Assembly: GCA_900767465.1 (NCBI GenBank)
Contig: CAAGAW010000015.1
Span: forward strand, 1 to 60,079
Source: Clostridia bacterium
GTDB lineage: Bacteria; Bacillota; Clostridia; Christensenellales; Pumilibacteraceae
Direction of reading: 5' to 3'
Length of the DNA: 60,079 nucleotides
Below, piece after piece: positions 52,135 through 59,825 of the stretch; within the stretch, counting starts at the first letter, position 1; each line of letters opens with the position of its first letter. The notes beneath the pieces are model-generated. The model was not told the origin of the DNA. It saw nothing but the letters and a program-made list of their open reading frames with translations, and ran no database searches. Position numbers and translations under genes: made by a program.

Positions 52135-53223
52135 TTACCTCGCGATAATCCCGGCCGCGCGAAGCGACTCGAGAAGCGCGTTAAACTGCGTAACTACGTC
52201 ATCCGCTCCGGTCGCGTCGGCCACGGCGGCACCGGCAGTTACCGTTCCGGCAGGTCCCGTGGGACCGGTGGGTCCCGTTGCACCCGTAAGTCCGGTGGCT
52301 CCCGTCAATCCGGTCGGTCCGGTGGGACCGGTAGGTCCGATTGCGCCCGTTGCTCCCGCGGGTCCCGTGGGGCCCGTAGGTCCGATCTCTCCCGTCGCGC
52401 CCGTGGCTCCCGTCAATCCGGTCGGTCCGGTGGGTCCGGTAGGTCCAATCTCTCCCGTCGCGCCTGTCGCGCCCGTCGCACCCGCAGGCCCGGTAGGTCC
52501 CGTGGGGCCGGTGGGTCCCGTCTCTCCCGTCGCTCCCGCAGGTCCCGTGGGGCCCGTAGGTCCCGTAGGTCCGATTGCGCCTGTTGCTCCGGCAGGTCCC
52601 GTAGGTCCCGTGGGTCCGATCTCTCCCGTCGCGCCCGTGGCTCCCGTCAATCCGGTCGGTCCGGTGGGTCCGATAGGCCCGATTGCGCCTGTCGCTCCTG
52701 TTGCTCCCGCAGGTCCGGTGGGTCCGGTAGGTCCGATTGCGCCCGTTGCACCCGTCGCACCCGCAGGTCCGGTGGGACCGGTAGGTCCGATTGCGCCCGT
52801 TGCGCCCGTCGCGCCCGTGGCTCCGGTGGGTCCGGTAGGTCCGATTGCGCCTGTCGCTCCCGTTGCTCCCGTGGCTCCGGTGGGTCCGGTAGGTCCGATT
52901 GCGCCTGTCGCTCCCGTTGCTCCCGCGGGTCCGGTGGGTCCCGTTGCTCCCGTTGCTCCCGTCGCACCCGCAGGTCCCTGAATTCCTTGTAATCCCTGAA
53001 CGCCTTGCGGTCCGGTAGGTCCGATCATTCCCTGAGGTCCCATCGGTCCCGTAGGACCGGTCGGCCCGGGTACGGGCATCGGCACGGGCGGCGTCGGCGG
53101 TGCGGGCGGACGCGGCGGCGGGCAGGTCGGACACGGACGAGGTCTGTCACACCCGCACGTTTCCGGTTCGTCGGGACGGCGATTACAACCGCAACCCCTT
53201 CTGCAATTAAAAAAATCGAACAT
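52135..53223 (-). CDS. Collagen-like surface protein (BclA-like), Gly-X-Y repeats
   Basis: 362 residues from ATG 53223 (GAGG ~9 nt upstream). The N-terminus is Cys/Arg/Pro-rich (FNCRRGCGCNRRP, CGCDRPRPCPTCPPP). About 90 Gly-X-Y triplets follow, mainly GPT, GAT and GAI in blocks such as GPTGPTGATGATGAIG. A ~38-residue C-terminal tail (VVTQFNALLESLRAAGIIAR) may be a trimerisation helix. There is no signal peptide or anchor, which resembles exosporium collagens exported by the mother cell. The DNA is highly repetitive and prone to length change. Sporulation use is inferred only. Confidence 0.85.
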   Translation of the reverse strand: MFDFFNCRRGCGCNRRPDEPETCGCDRPRPCPTCPPPRPPAPPTPPVPMPVPGPTGPTGPMGPQGMIGPTGPQGVQGLQGIQGPAGATGATGATGPTGPAGATGATGAIGPTGPTGATGATGATGAIGPTGPTGATGATGATGAIGPTGPTGPAGATGATGAIGPTGPTGPAGATGATGAIGPIGPTGPTGLTGATGATGEIGPTGPTGPAGATGAIGPTGPTGPTGPAGATGETGPTGPTGPTGPAGATGATGATGEIGPTGPTGPTGLTGATGATGEIGPTGPTGPAGATGAIGPTGPTGPTGLTGATGLTGATGPTGPTGPAGTVTAGAAVADATGADDVVTQFNALLESLRAAGIIAR

Positions 53224-53261
53224 ATTTCTCAACCTCGCTTTCGGTGTTATTCACCTATTCC

Positions 53262-53269
53262 ATCGTATG
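53262..53269 (-). promoter_or_regulatory. Possible sporulation-type -10 (CATACGAT) of the collagen-like gene
   Basis: No TATAAT-like promoter is found upstream. Minus strand CATACGAT lies ~39 nt before the ATG and is close to the SigE/SigK -10 (CATANNNT), with an AC 17 bp upstream. Weak evidence. Confidence 0.3.
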
Positions 53270-53324
53270 CGCCGTACGCGGATTCAGTGACGGATCACAG
53301 ATCATAGGTTAAGAGAAAACGAGG

Positions 53325-53720
53325 CGCGAGAGACGACCCGGCGCGGGCAAGGCACGGCGACCGCGCGGACGAGTATTCGGGATTAGTAATGTATTTCTGT
53401 TTCCGTTTCTGCCGCAGGAGATTTCTCGACTTCTCTCAAAATAACACCGTCTATATTACGTCATTTCTTTTACCCGAACACAGCGGAGAAATCTCCCACG
53501 GAAAAGATATTTTGTCCGTTTATGCAAGTAAGTCTTTCCTCCCCGCTCGGCGCAAAGCCTGCGCTTACGAATATTCAAGGTGTACCGTTCCGCTGCGACC
53601 GTGTTCGCTCCCGCGAGATTTCTCCGCCGCGCTGTCCTTCCGTGGCTATCGTGGCGAAAGCAAGTTTACCGGCGGGACGAGGGCGTCCCGCCCTACCGCC
53701 GTAACAGATAATTAAAACGA
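53325..53720. repeat. Degenerate intergenic repeat island
   Basis: Degraded type A (ACCCGGCGCGGGCAAGGCACGGCGACC) at 53337-53365, type C inverted and direct fragments at 53405-53445 and 53459-53505, a B-like fragment at 53610-53630, and type E (GGCGGGACGAGGGCGTCCCGCCCTACCG) at 53671-53698. The stretch 53721-53870 shows no gene. Confidence 0.7.
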
Positions 53721-53871
53721 AGAGTGCTTCGCTCTCCTTGGTGGCTTCGCCACCGCGAACCTTCGCCTGCGATAATACTTTTCGCTACGACCGTTTTATT
53801 TACTTGCTCTTTTCTTTTCCGCAAGATACTCGAACTTAGATGGCGAGGCGAATCCCTTGCCCAACTCGCAA

Positions 53872-53906
53872 AAATAAAACCCACCTGAAAAGGTGGGTTT
53901 TATTTT
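53872..53906. terminator. Terminator of tRNA-Thr
   Basis: Perfect 11-bp stem AAAACCCACCT / AGGTGGGTTTT with GAAA (plus strand) loop, then ATTTTT; lies directly after the tRNA on the minus strand. Confidence 0.9.
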
Positions 53907-53982
53907 TGGAGCTGATACCGGGATTCGAACCCGGGACCTCGTCCTTACCAAGGACGTGCTCTACCTGCTGAGCCATATCAGC
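53907..53982 (-). tRNA. tRNA-Thr (anticodon GGT)
   Basis: 76 nt with CCA encoded. Acceptor arms GCTGATA / TATCAGC pair fully; the D arm begins TGGCTCAGCAGG; anticodon stem CGTCC / GGACG encloses TTGGTAA (anticodon GGT); the T arm is CCGGGTTCGAATCCCGG. It decodes ACC and ACU. Confidence 0.97.
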
Positions 53983-53999
53983 AAACGCATAAACTCGCG

Positions 54000-54345
54000 T
54001 CAGCGTTATTTATTATACCTTATTACGAGTTATTTTGCAACCGTTTTTCGGTCGGTTTTCAAATTTATTTTAGAAAAACGTTTCTCGTCGCTTGTTTTAT
54101 CCGGCACACGGCGCAAACAAGGCAATTCCGACTCCGCCCATACGTTTCCGTCTGTTCCGCCGCCATGAAATACGATCGACGATCGCAAAAATCTGAACGC
54201 GCAAAGAAAAACGACTAAACCCGCACGAAACGCAAGCGAACCGCGATTGACGAACGAAAAAACCAAACCCGTTACGCTTGCGGAATAACCCCGAAAAAGT
54301 AAAAACTTCAACGTTTCCGATCTCTTGCGATTTCGACCGCACATA
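54000..54345. other. Intergenic stretch with nothing supported
   Basis: Between tRNA-Thr and the cytidylate-kinase-like gene, two overlapping minus-strand open frames exist but have no ribosome binding site, promoter or recognisable composition. No repeats of the known families are seen. Confidence 0.5.
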
Positions 54346-54379
54346 AAAAGATCGACCGCACCCGATCGACCTTTTTTTT
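54346..54379 (-). terminator. Possible terminator of the cytidylate-kinase-like gene
   Basis: Minus strand GATCG-n8-CGATC (54367-54350) followed by TTTTT. The 5-bp stem is short. Confidence 0.35.
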
Positions 54380-54421
54380 CGTTTTGATTATTCTTCCGAA
54401 CCGGCGTTACTCGTCGTCGCT

Positions 54422-55027
54422 TTAATTCTCAACCGCGCTGACGATAAGTTCGACGCATTTGTCGATTCCGAGAAGTCCGCTGTTAAGGCAAAGATGATAA
54501 TTTTCTTTCTCGCCCCAAACGCGCTCGGTGTAATAATCGTAATGATTTGCGCGGTATTTATCCGTCTTTTTCACTTCGGCAAAGGCCTTGTCGAGAGCCA
54601 TATCGTTGCGCTGAGCGATACGGTTTGCCTTATGCTCGTCGTCGGCGTAAACGAACACGTCGAATATATTTTCGCGATCTTTGAGAATATAGTCCGCACA
54701 CCGCCCGACGATAACGCACGGTCCGCGGTCGGCGATTTCGCGAATGATATCGCAAGTCGCGATAAAAAGTTTGTCGGACAACGAAAGCCCGCTTACGGCA
54801 GGTTCGACTCCCATATATCTGCCGCCGAAAGCGAGGTTATGCAAAAACTTATTTTTGATTTTCTGCTCTGTGTCCTCCACGAAACTCACGGCAAGCCCGC
54901 TTTTCTGCGCGCTCAACTCGATAAGTTCGCGATCATAGAACGGTATGCCGAGTTTGTCGGCAACCGCTTTGCCTATAACTCTGCCGCCGCTACCGTACTC
55001 GCGGCTGATAGTGATGATTTTGTTCAT
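54422..55027 (-). CDS. Cytidylate-kinase-like protein (Cytidylate_kin2)
   Basis: 201 residues. The N-terminal P-loop variant ISREYGSGGRVIGKAVADKLG and FYDRELIELSAQKSG match the AAA_26/cytidylate-kinase-2 family. VIVGRCADYIL and a Lys/Arg-rich LID-like region (KKTDKYRANHYDYYTERVWG) follow. It probably phosphorylates a nucleotide or related small molecule, but the substrate of this branch is unknown; true CMP kinases are longer with a different N-terminus. Monocistronic, with promoter at 55084-55112 and GGGAGG 7 nt before ATG. Confidence 0.85.
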   Translation of the reverse strand: MNKIITISREYGSGGRVIGKAVADKLGIPFYDRELIELSAQKSGLAVSFVEDTEQKIKNKFLHNLAFGGRYMGVEPAVSGLSLSDKLFIATCDIIREIADRGPCVIVGRCADYILKDRENIFDVFVYADDEHKANRIAQRNDMALDKAFAEVKKTDKYRANHYDYYTERVWGEKENYHLCLNSGLLGIDKCVELIVSAVEN

Positions 55028-55083
55028 AATTTTTCCTCCCGATGAAGCAGTTTACGCGCCGAAAACGCGCGGTCTCATCGAAT

Positions 55084-55112
55084 ATTGTACCGCGAAAACG
55101 CGGATTTGTCAA
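55084..55112 (-). promoter_or_regulatory. Promoter of the cytidylate-kinase-like gene
   Basis: Minus strand TTGACA (55112-55107), 17 bp, TACAAT (55089-55084). Confidence 0.8.
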
Positions 55113-55133
55113 GAAAAACGTCCGCGTAGAAGT

Positions 55134-55928
55134 CTACTTTATCGTGTTTTTCACGAGATCGGAAACGTAACGGTAATTTTCGGCGAGTTCGTCGTAATCG
55201 CCGTAGCAATCCTTATAAACCTCGATAAGCACCGTCATATCCGGATAGTCCGCCGCGAGCGTTTTGAAAAACTTGGCAAACGGATACCTGCCATTTCCCG
55301 GAAGGCACGGGTGGTTTTTCGCGTCCATGTCGCAGATATGCACGGTCGCGACCCGACTGCCCATAACGTCAAGAACTTTCAGCGGGTCGATCCCCGAGTA
55401 AATCGCCTGCTTTACGTCGAGAGTTGTTTTCAGTTCCGGACAAAGCGGCAAAAGCGTCTTGAAAAATTCGAGATTGTTGCCGTACGCCCAGCAAACGTTT
55501 TCGTACGCGATTTTTATTCCGTAACGCGACGCGATTTCGCAAAGTTGATTGAGCCGCGCCGAAAAACGAAGGTAATCGAGATTAAGCGGGCGATCGACTT
55601 TAAGAAACGGCCCGTGAAACGTATAATATTTCGCACCAAGCATAAATCCGGCGGCGCAAACCTTTTTGAAAATCTCCTCCGCGTCCTCGCGAATACGGTC
55701 GTGCGACGAAAAAAGTTCGGGCTCGAAACACGTTCCGTGCGCGTGCACCGAATGAACGACTATTCCGCCGCGACGGGCGGCAAGTTGTTCGGCAAAGTCT
55801 TTTTCGTATTCCGAAAACGTGTTAAGAAACACTTCGGTAACGTCAACACCCATGCGGCGAAGAACGTCGAAAGAGTCCTCGATTTGTTCGCGACCGAAAA
55901 AACAAGCGGTCGATACTCCGGTTTTCAT
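55134..55928 (-). CDS. Sugar phosphate isomerase/epimerase (xylose-isomerase-like TIM barrel)
   Basis: 264 residues forming a compact AP_endonuc_2-type TIM barrel. Metal-site elements in order are VVHSVHAHG, KYYTFHGPF, IAYENVCWAYG, TLDVKQAIYSGIDP, VATVHICDMD and TVLIEVYKD, giving the His/Glu/Asp/His/Glu ligands for a divalent metal. Likely isomerises or epimerises a sugar or inositol derivative in the cytosol. It is the last gene of the four-gene operon starting at 58517; ribosome binding site GAGAGG. Confidence 0.85.
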   Translation of the reverse strand: MKTGVSTACFFGREQIEDSFDVLRRMGVDVTEVFLNTFSEYEKDFAEQLAARRGGIVVHSVHAHGTCFEPELFSSHDRIREDAEEIFKKVCAAGFMLGAKYYTFHGPFLKVDRPLNLDYLRFSARLNQLCEIASRYGIKIAYENVCWAYGNNLEFFKTLLPLCPELKTTLDVKQAIYSGIDPLKVLDVMGSRVATVHICDMDAKNHPCLPGNGRYPFAKFFKTLAADYPDMTVLIEVYKDCYGDYDELAENYRYVSDLVKNTIK

Positions 55929-55952
55929 TGTAAGCCTCTCATGAAGTAAAAT

Positions 55953-56720
55953 TCAGTCGTCCGACTTCTGCGTTTGTTTAAGTTTTTTCTTCGCGTCCGA
56001 AAGTTTTACGCCCACGACTATAAGCGCGACGGCGAGCGCAATCGGGATTACCGCTCCGAAAATAACCGTGAGCGCGATTCCCGCGGCGTCCGATTCCTGC
56101 GCCGATATATAAACGTTGACGGTTGCGTAAGATCCGAGACCTTCGTACGGAGAAGTTTGCTCTTCCGCCTGTCCGATGGCTTTATTCAGTTCTTCGAGTT
56201 TGTCGAGAATTACGAGTTTGTCGGCAACCGTCGCTTTTTCGTCGGCGTAAAGTCCGTCGTAAATCGTTTTCTTTTGTTTAAGTCCGGTAAGTTGCGCCTT
56301 ATACGCGTTGTACTTTTCGGTTACGTCGGTCGTTTTTTCGCGGCTGTTTACGACGTTATACGAATCTTTGAGCGAGGAAACGAACGAATCGACTTTGTCC
56401 GACGGAATTTTGAGCGTTAGCCGGACGTACGAGTACGACGAATAATCCGACGTGTATCTGTCCGTTACCGATCCGCCCGCCGAAGAGAGCAAAGCGAGAA
56501 TTCCGCTAGTTGCGTCGGACATTTTCCCTTTGTCCGCGTCTATATCCACGCCGATTTCGCGAACGATTTTTCTGCCGTCTCCGGTCGTTTCGACGACTAC
56601 CGACCCGCCGCTGCCTCCGTCGGCGCCCGATCCGGAAGAATTGCCGCAACCGGACGAAAAAGCCGCGATTGCGGTTATCGCCGCGACGAGAGCAAAAACT
56701 CTTAATATCTTTTTCTTCAT
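55953..56720 (-). CDS. DUF4349 lipoprotein
   Basis: 255 residues. Lipobox SSGC (Cys25) followed by a Gly/Ser-rich linker. DUF4349 features: a first region with TLKIPSDKVDSFVSSL and GGSVTDRYTS, then a coiled coil (~150-215, NAYKAQLTGLKQKKTIYDGL) and a membrane helix near the C-terminus (TVIFGAVIPIALAVALIVVGV) before a Lys-rich tail. It is anchored at both ends, in the outer membrane leaflet and through the helix. Function is unknown. Lies between the alcohol dehydrogenase and sugar isomerase genes. Confidence 0.88.
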   Translation of the reverse strand: MKKKILRVFALVAAITAIAAFSSGCGNSSGSGADGGSGGSVVVETTGDGRKIVREIGVDIDADKGKMSDATSGILALLSSAGGSVTDRYTSDYSSYSYVRLTLKIPSDKVDSFVSSLKDSYNVVNSREKTTDVTEKYNAYKAQLTGLKQKKTIYDGLYADEKATVADKLVILDKLEELNKAIGQAEEQTSPYEGLGSYATVNVYISAQESDAAGIALTVIFGAVIPIALAVALIVVGVKLSDAKKKLKQTQKSDD

Positions 56721-56762
56721 CTTCGTATCCTCCCCGTTCGGTTTTCCGGATTTTATCGAATA

Positions 56763-57929
56763 CTACAAACTGTTTTTAAGAATCCCGACGATTTCGTCGT
56801 GGGTAAGCGTTTTATATCCGCCCGTCATCACGAGCGTACTGTCCGCGATACCTTCGATCATATCGGGTTTTACGCCGAGGTCGGAGATATTCATCACAAG
56901 CCCGATACCCTTCATCCACTCTTCCATTTTGCCGAGACCTTCGAGCGCGATCTCTTTGTCGGTTTTTCCATTCTCGTCCACACCCCAGACCGCCACGGCA
57001 TAGCGGCGGAACTTTCCGAGTCCGTACGGCAGAATATGGCGATAGTACGGAAGCGAAACGGCGGCGAGCGTCATTCCGTGAGTGGCGTTCGTGTAGGCGC
57101 CGACGGCGTGCCCGAGCATGTGGACTTCCCAATCGGTCGTTTTTCCCATCGCTATAAGCGTATTGAGCGCCCACGTTGCCGTCCACATAATGTTACTGCG
57201 CGCCTCGTAGTCGAGCGGATTCTTTACCGCGGCGTTTGCGCTGACGATAAGCGAGCGCAAAAGTCCTTCGGCGATATAATCGGACGTATTGTCGTCCTCG
57301 CCCGAGAAATACTGTTCGAGTATATGCGACATAATGTCGAATATTCCCGCCTTCATCTGATATTCGGGAAGCGTGAAAGTAAATTCGGGATCGAGTACCG
57401 AAAACTTCGGAAAAACGTCCGGACCGAACACTTTGCCGATTTTGAGTTTTTGCGCGTGGTTGGTTATAACCGAACCGCCGTTCATTTCGCTGCCCGTGCC
57501 TACCATCGTAAGTACACAGCCGACGGGAATCAGTTTACAATCGGGATCTTCCATGCGAAGGTAATACTTATCCCACGGATCCTCGGCGCAGTACGCCGAC
57601 GCCGACACGGCTTTAGAGTAATCGCAAACCGAGCCGCCGCCCACCGCCAGAATAAGATCGACGGCGTTGTCGCGGGCGATTTTGCACCCCTCGTACAATT
57701 TTTCGACCGTGGGGTTCGGCATAACTCCGCCGTCCTCGACGATCGTCTTTCCCGCAGCTTTTAGCGCGGCTACGACTTTATCGTAAATTCCGTTGCGTTT
57801 TATCGAACCGCCGCCGTACACGAGCATTACGGTTTTGCCGTATTTGCCAAGTTCCTCGCCGAGATTTCCGAGCGCGTTTGTTCCGAAATACAACCGCGTG
57901 GGGTTGCAATAAATAAAGTTTCCTAACAT
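56763..57929 (-). CDS. Iron-containing alcohol dehydrogenase (butanol-dehydrogenase-like)
   Basis: 388 residues, full length. The NAD(P)-binding loop VLAVGGGSVCDYSKAV lies near 95-110. Metal ligands fit the family pattern: Asp and His of FDIMSHILEQ, His of MLGHAVGAY and His of NATHGMTLAAVSLP. It reduces aldehydes such as butyraldehyde during fermentation. GGAGG is 9 nt from ATG. Follows the iron-sulfur-flavoprotein-like gene by 48 bp in the same operon. Confidence 0.93.
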   Translation of the reverse strand: MLGNFIYCNPTRLYFGTNALGNLGEELGKYGKTVMLVYGGGSIKRNGIYDKVVAALKAAGKTIVEDGGVMPNPTVEKLYEGCKIARDNAVDLILAVGGGSVCDYSKAVSASAYCAEDPWDKYYLRMEDPDCKLIPVGCVLTMVGTGSEMNGGSVITNHAQKLKIGKVFGPDVFPKFSVLDPEFTFTLPEYQMKAGIFDIMSHILEQYFSGEDDNTSDYIAEGLLRSLIVSANAAVKNPLDYEARSNIMWTATWALNTLIAMGKTTDWEVHMLGHAVGAYTNATHGMTLAAVSLPYYRHILPYGLGKFRRYAVAVWGVDENGKTDKEIALEGLGKMEEWMKGIGLVMNISDLGVKPDMIEGIADSTLVMTGGYKTLTHDEIVGILKNSL

Positions 57930-57977
57930 TTATATTTACCTCCGTCAGATTTCGATATATTCGTTTTTGCGAGTGTT

Positions 57978-58517
57978 TTATACGTTAAATCCCGCTTCGT
58001 AAGCCTCTTTAAGCGCGTGCGAACCTGCGATTTCGCCTTTATCGGTCACACCGCCGCCGAAAATAACGCGTTTTAGCGAGACCCCGTCGAAACACTTGAT
58101 CCAGCCTTCGACGCCTTTCTTCGCGCCGTCCGTCGTGGTCGGCTCGTCTTCTGCCGCGGCCGCGAGCAGATAGACCTCTTTGAATCTGTTTTCGCGCGGA
58201 TACAGCGGGTTGAGCCGATCGAGGAAAGTCTTTAACTGTCCGCTCATTTCGTAATAGTAAATCGGCGTGGCGAACGCCAGAATATCCGCCTTTTGAACGC
58301 GGTTGCAAATATCGTTCATCGAGTCGTTGATAACGCACCTGTCGTGATCCTGACAATACAGACAGCCCAGACAGAACTTTAAGTCGATGTCGCGTACGTT
58401 GACTTTCTCGACCTCGTTACCCGCGGCTTCCGCGCCGCGTTTGAATTCTTCGGCAAGAGCGTCCGAATTTCCGCCCTTTCTCGGCGAAGACGAAACGATA
58501 AAAATTCTTTTAGCCAT
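57978..58517 (-). CDS. Iron-sulfur-flavoprotein-type NADPH-dependent FMN reductase
   Basis: 179 residues with a flavodoxin-like fold: FMN loop SSSPRKGGNSDAL at 9-21 and ATPIYYYEMSGQLKTFLDR near 90-108. A compact cysteine motif CLGCLYCQDHDRC (CX2CX2CX5C, ~49-61) matches the [4Fe-4S] site of archaeal and clostridial iron-sulfur flavoproteins. It probably acts as a cytosolic electron carrier or reductase, possibly in oxidative defence. First gene of the operon, behind a perfect promoter; AAAGGAGG 9 nt before ATG. Confidence 0.85.
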   Translation of the reverse strand: MAKRIFIVSSSPRKGGNSDALAEEFKRGAEAAGNEVEKVNVRDIDLKFCLGCLYCQDHDRCVINDSMNDICNRVQKADILAFATPIYYYEMSGQLKTFLDRLNPLYPRENRFKEVYLLAAAAEDEPTTTDGAKKGVEGWIKCFDGVSLKRVIFGGGVTDKGEIAGSHALKEAYEAGFNV

Positions 58518-58567
58518 ATCTTTAGACCTCCTTTCGTTCGGTCGCGGACCTCCCTCAACCTATAATA

Positions 58568-58596
58568 ATTATATCCCGTTTTTATCCGCTTGTCAA
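58568..58596 (-). promoter_or_regulatory. Perfect promoter of the flavoprotein-alcohol dehydrogenase operon
   Basis: Minus strand TTGACA (58596-58591), 17 bp, TATAAT (58573-58568); full consensus. Confidence 0.88.
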
Positions 58597-58635
58597 ACGC
58601 GTGAGCGAAATTACATAAAACCGCGCCCGATCCGT

Positions 58636-58657
58636 ACGTATGCGCATATTCGCATAC
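58636..58657. repeat. Inverted repeat CGTATGCG-n6-CGCATACG
   Basis: Perfect 8-bp inverted repeat with a 6-nt loop in the gap between the ADP-ribosylglycohydrolase stop and the flavoprotein promoter. Shares the CATACG core with the elements at 10515, 37139, 47693 and 52057. No T-tract, so not an ordinary terminator. Confidence 0.6.
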
Positions 58658-58704
58658 GAGCATAGACGTGTCGTAAGGGTAAAACCGTTTTTATCGAAAC
58701 GTTT

Positions 58705-59658
58705 TTACCGCACGAAACTCGCCTTTTCGCACAAACGCTCGATATAGTCGCGCCTTATCAGCGTTTCTCGCCACTCTTTAGGAATCGCGTCGTATCCGTA
58801 CGTCGCTCCGGCAAGCCCGCCCGCAATCGCGCCGACCGTATCGGTATCACTGCCGAGGTTTACCGCTCTGAGAACGCAATCGGCATAATTATCCGTCGTC
58901 AGCAAGCACCACACGGCGGCTTCGAGACTGTCGATTACGTACCCCGAACTTTTAATACGATCACGCGGCAATTTCGCAAAATTTTTATCGAACAGACGGT
59001 TGAATTTGCCGATTTCGCGCGCGTAACTGCAGTTTGATCCGCCTTTCTTTAAATAAAATTCTTCGGCGGCGCGTAGCCCTCCGTAAACCGATTCTTTGCA
59101 CGGCTCGTCGAGGATTGCCCACATAATAAACGCGTATACGCCGCACGCCATACGCGACCTCGGGTGCGCGTGCGTAAGCGCGGAGCCGATTTCGACGACC
59201 GATATTTTCTTATCTGCGGTAATCTCTTTATCGTACGTAAACGCGACGAACGGATGAATTCTCATCAGCGAGCCGTTGCCGTTGCTATAATCGGTTCTTT
59301 CTCCGCACTCTTTCCACGATTTTCCGCCGATGTACGCCGATACCGCCTCGTAGCAACTATTACCGACGTCGAAAGCGTGTCCATCGGTCGTAAAGTCGCC
59401 GTTTTTCAGCCATGCAACAAAGTTTTTCATAATCCTGTCGGGATTGATTTTCTCGCCGTCCATCGCTTCGAGCGCGCACAAACTCATGCTCGTATCGTCC
59501 GACCACGTTCCCTCCGGCAATCCGAACGTGCCGAATCCACGCATACCGACGACCGGATCGTCGTCGAGCGCTTCTCTTTTGCTGAACTCCACCGGCACGC
59601 CGAGCGCGTCCCCCACTGCGTGTCCCACCATTATCGCTTTCAACCGCTTTACGTCCAT
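58705..59658 (-). CDS. ADP-ribosylglycohydrolase family protein (DraG-like)
   Basis: 317 residues from ATG 59658 (GGGAGGA 4 nt upstream); an in-frame start at 59721 overlaps the promoter -35 and is rejected. Signature metal motifs are present: GDALGVPVEF, TWSDDTSM (Mg2+-binding Thr/Asp/Asp, ~50) and GSDTDTVGAIAGGLAGA near the C-terminus. Members remove ADP-ribose from proteins, RNA or small molecules. No transferase partner is nearby, so the substrate is open. Monocistronic. Confidence 0.92.
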   Translation of the reverse strand: MDVKRLKAIMVGHAVGDALGVPVEFSKREALDDDPVVGMRGFGTFGLPEGTWSDDTSMSLCALEAMDGEKINPDRIMKNFVAWLKNGDFTTDGHAFDVGNSCYEAVSAYIGGKSWKECGERTDYSNGNGSLMRIHPFVAFTYDKEITADKKISVVEIGSALTHAHPRSRMACGVYAFIMWAILDEPCKESVYGGLRAAEEFYLKKGGSNCSYAREIGKFNRLFDKNFAKLPRDRIKSSGYVIDSLEAAVWCLLTTDNYADCVLRAVNLGSDTDTVGAIAGGLAGATYGYDAIPKEWRETLIRRDYIERLCEKASFVR

Positions 59659-59693
59659 ACTTCCTCCCGTGCTTTTTAAAAGTTTGCTATAAC

Positions 59694-59721
59694 AGTATAA
59701 ATATTTGACGTCGTTTGTCAA
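59694..59721 (-). promoter_or_regulatory. Promoter of the ADP-ribosylglycohydrolase gene
   Basis: Minus strand TTGACA (59721-59716), 16 bp, TATACT (59699-59694). Confidence 0.8.
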
Positions 59722-59825
59722 GCGTTTTCGGTCGAATCAAAACCAAACCCCGAAATAAAAGCCAAACGAACCGACAAGAAACAGCACTATCACATTTGAC
59801 TAAAAAGACATTGTAAAACCACGCG

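Noticed and set aside
52259..52981. Plus-strand open frame of GPV/AP repeats
   Set aside because: Complement of the collagen GXY tract; repetitive DNA keeps several frames open. No promoter or ribosome binding site.
52250..53060. CRISPR array
   Set aside because: Regular repeats here are nine-base multiples coding Gly-X-Y; there are no unique spacers and no cas genes. The interspersed repeat islands also lack regular spacing.
54030..54344. Two overlapping minus-strand ORFs (81-104 codons)
   Set aside because: No ribosome binding site, no promoter and no recognisable protein features.
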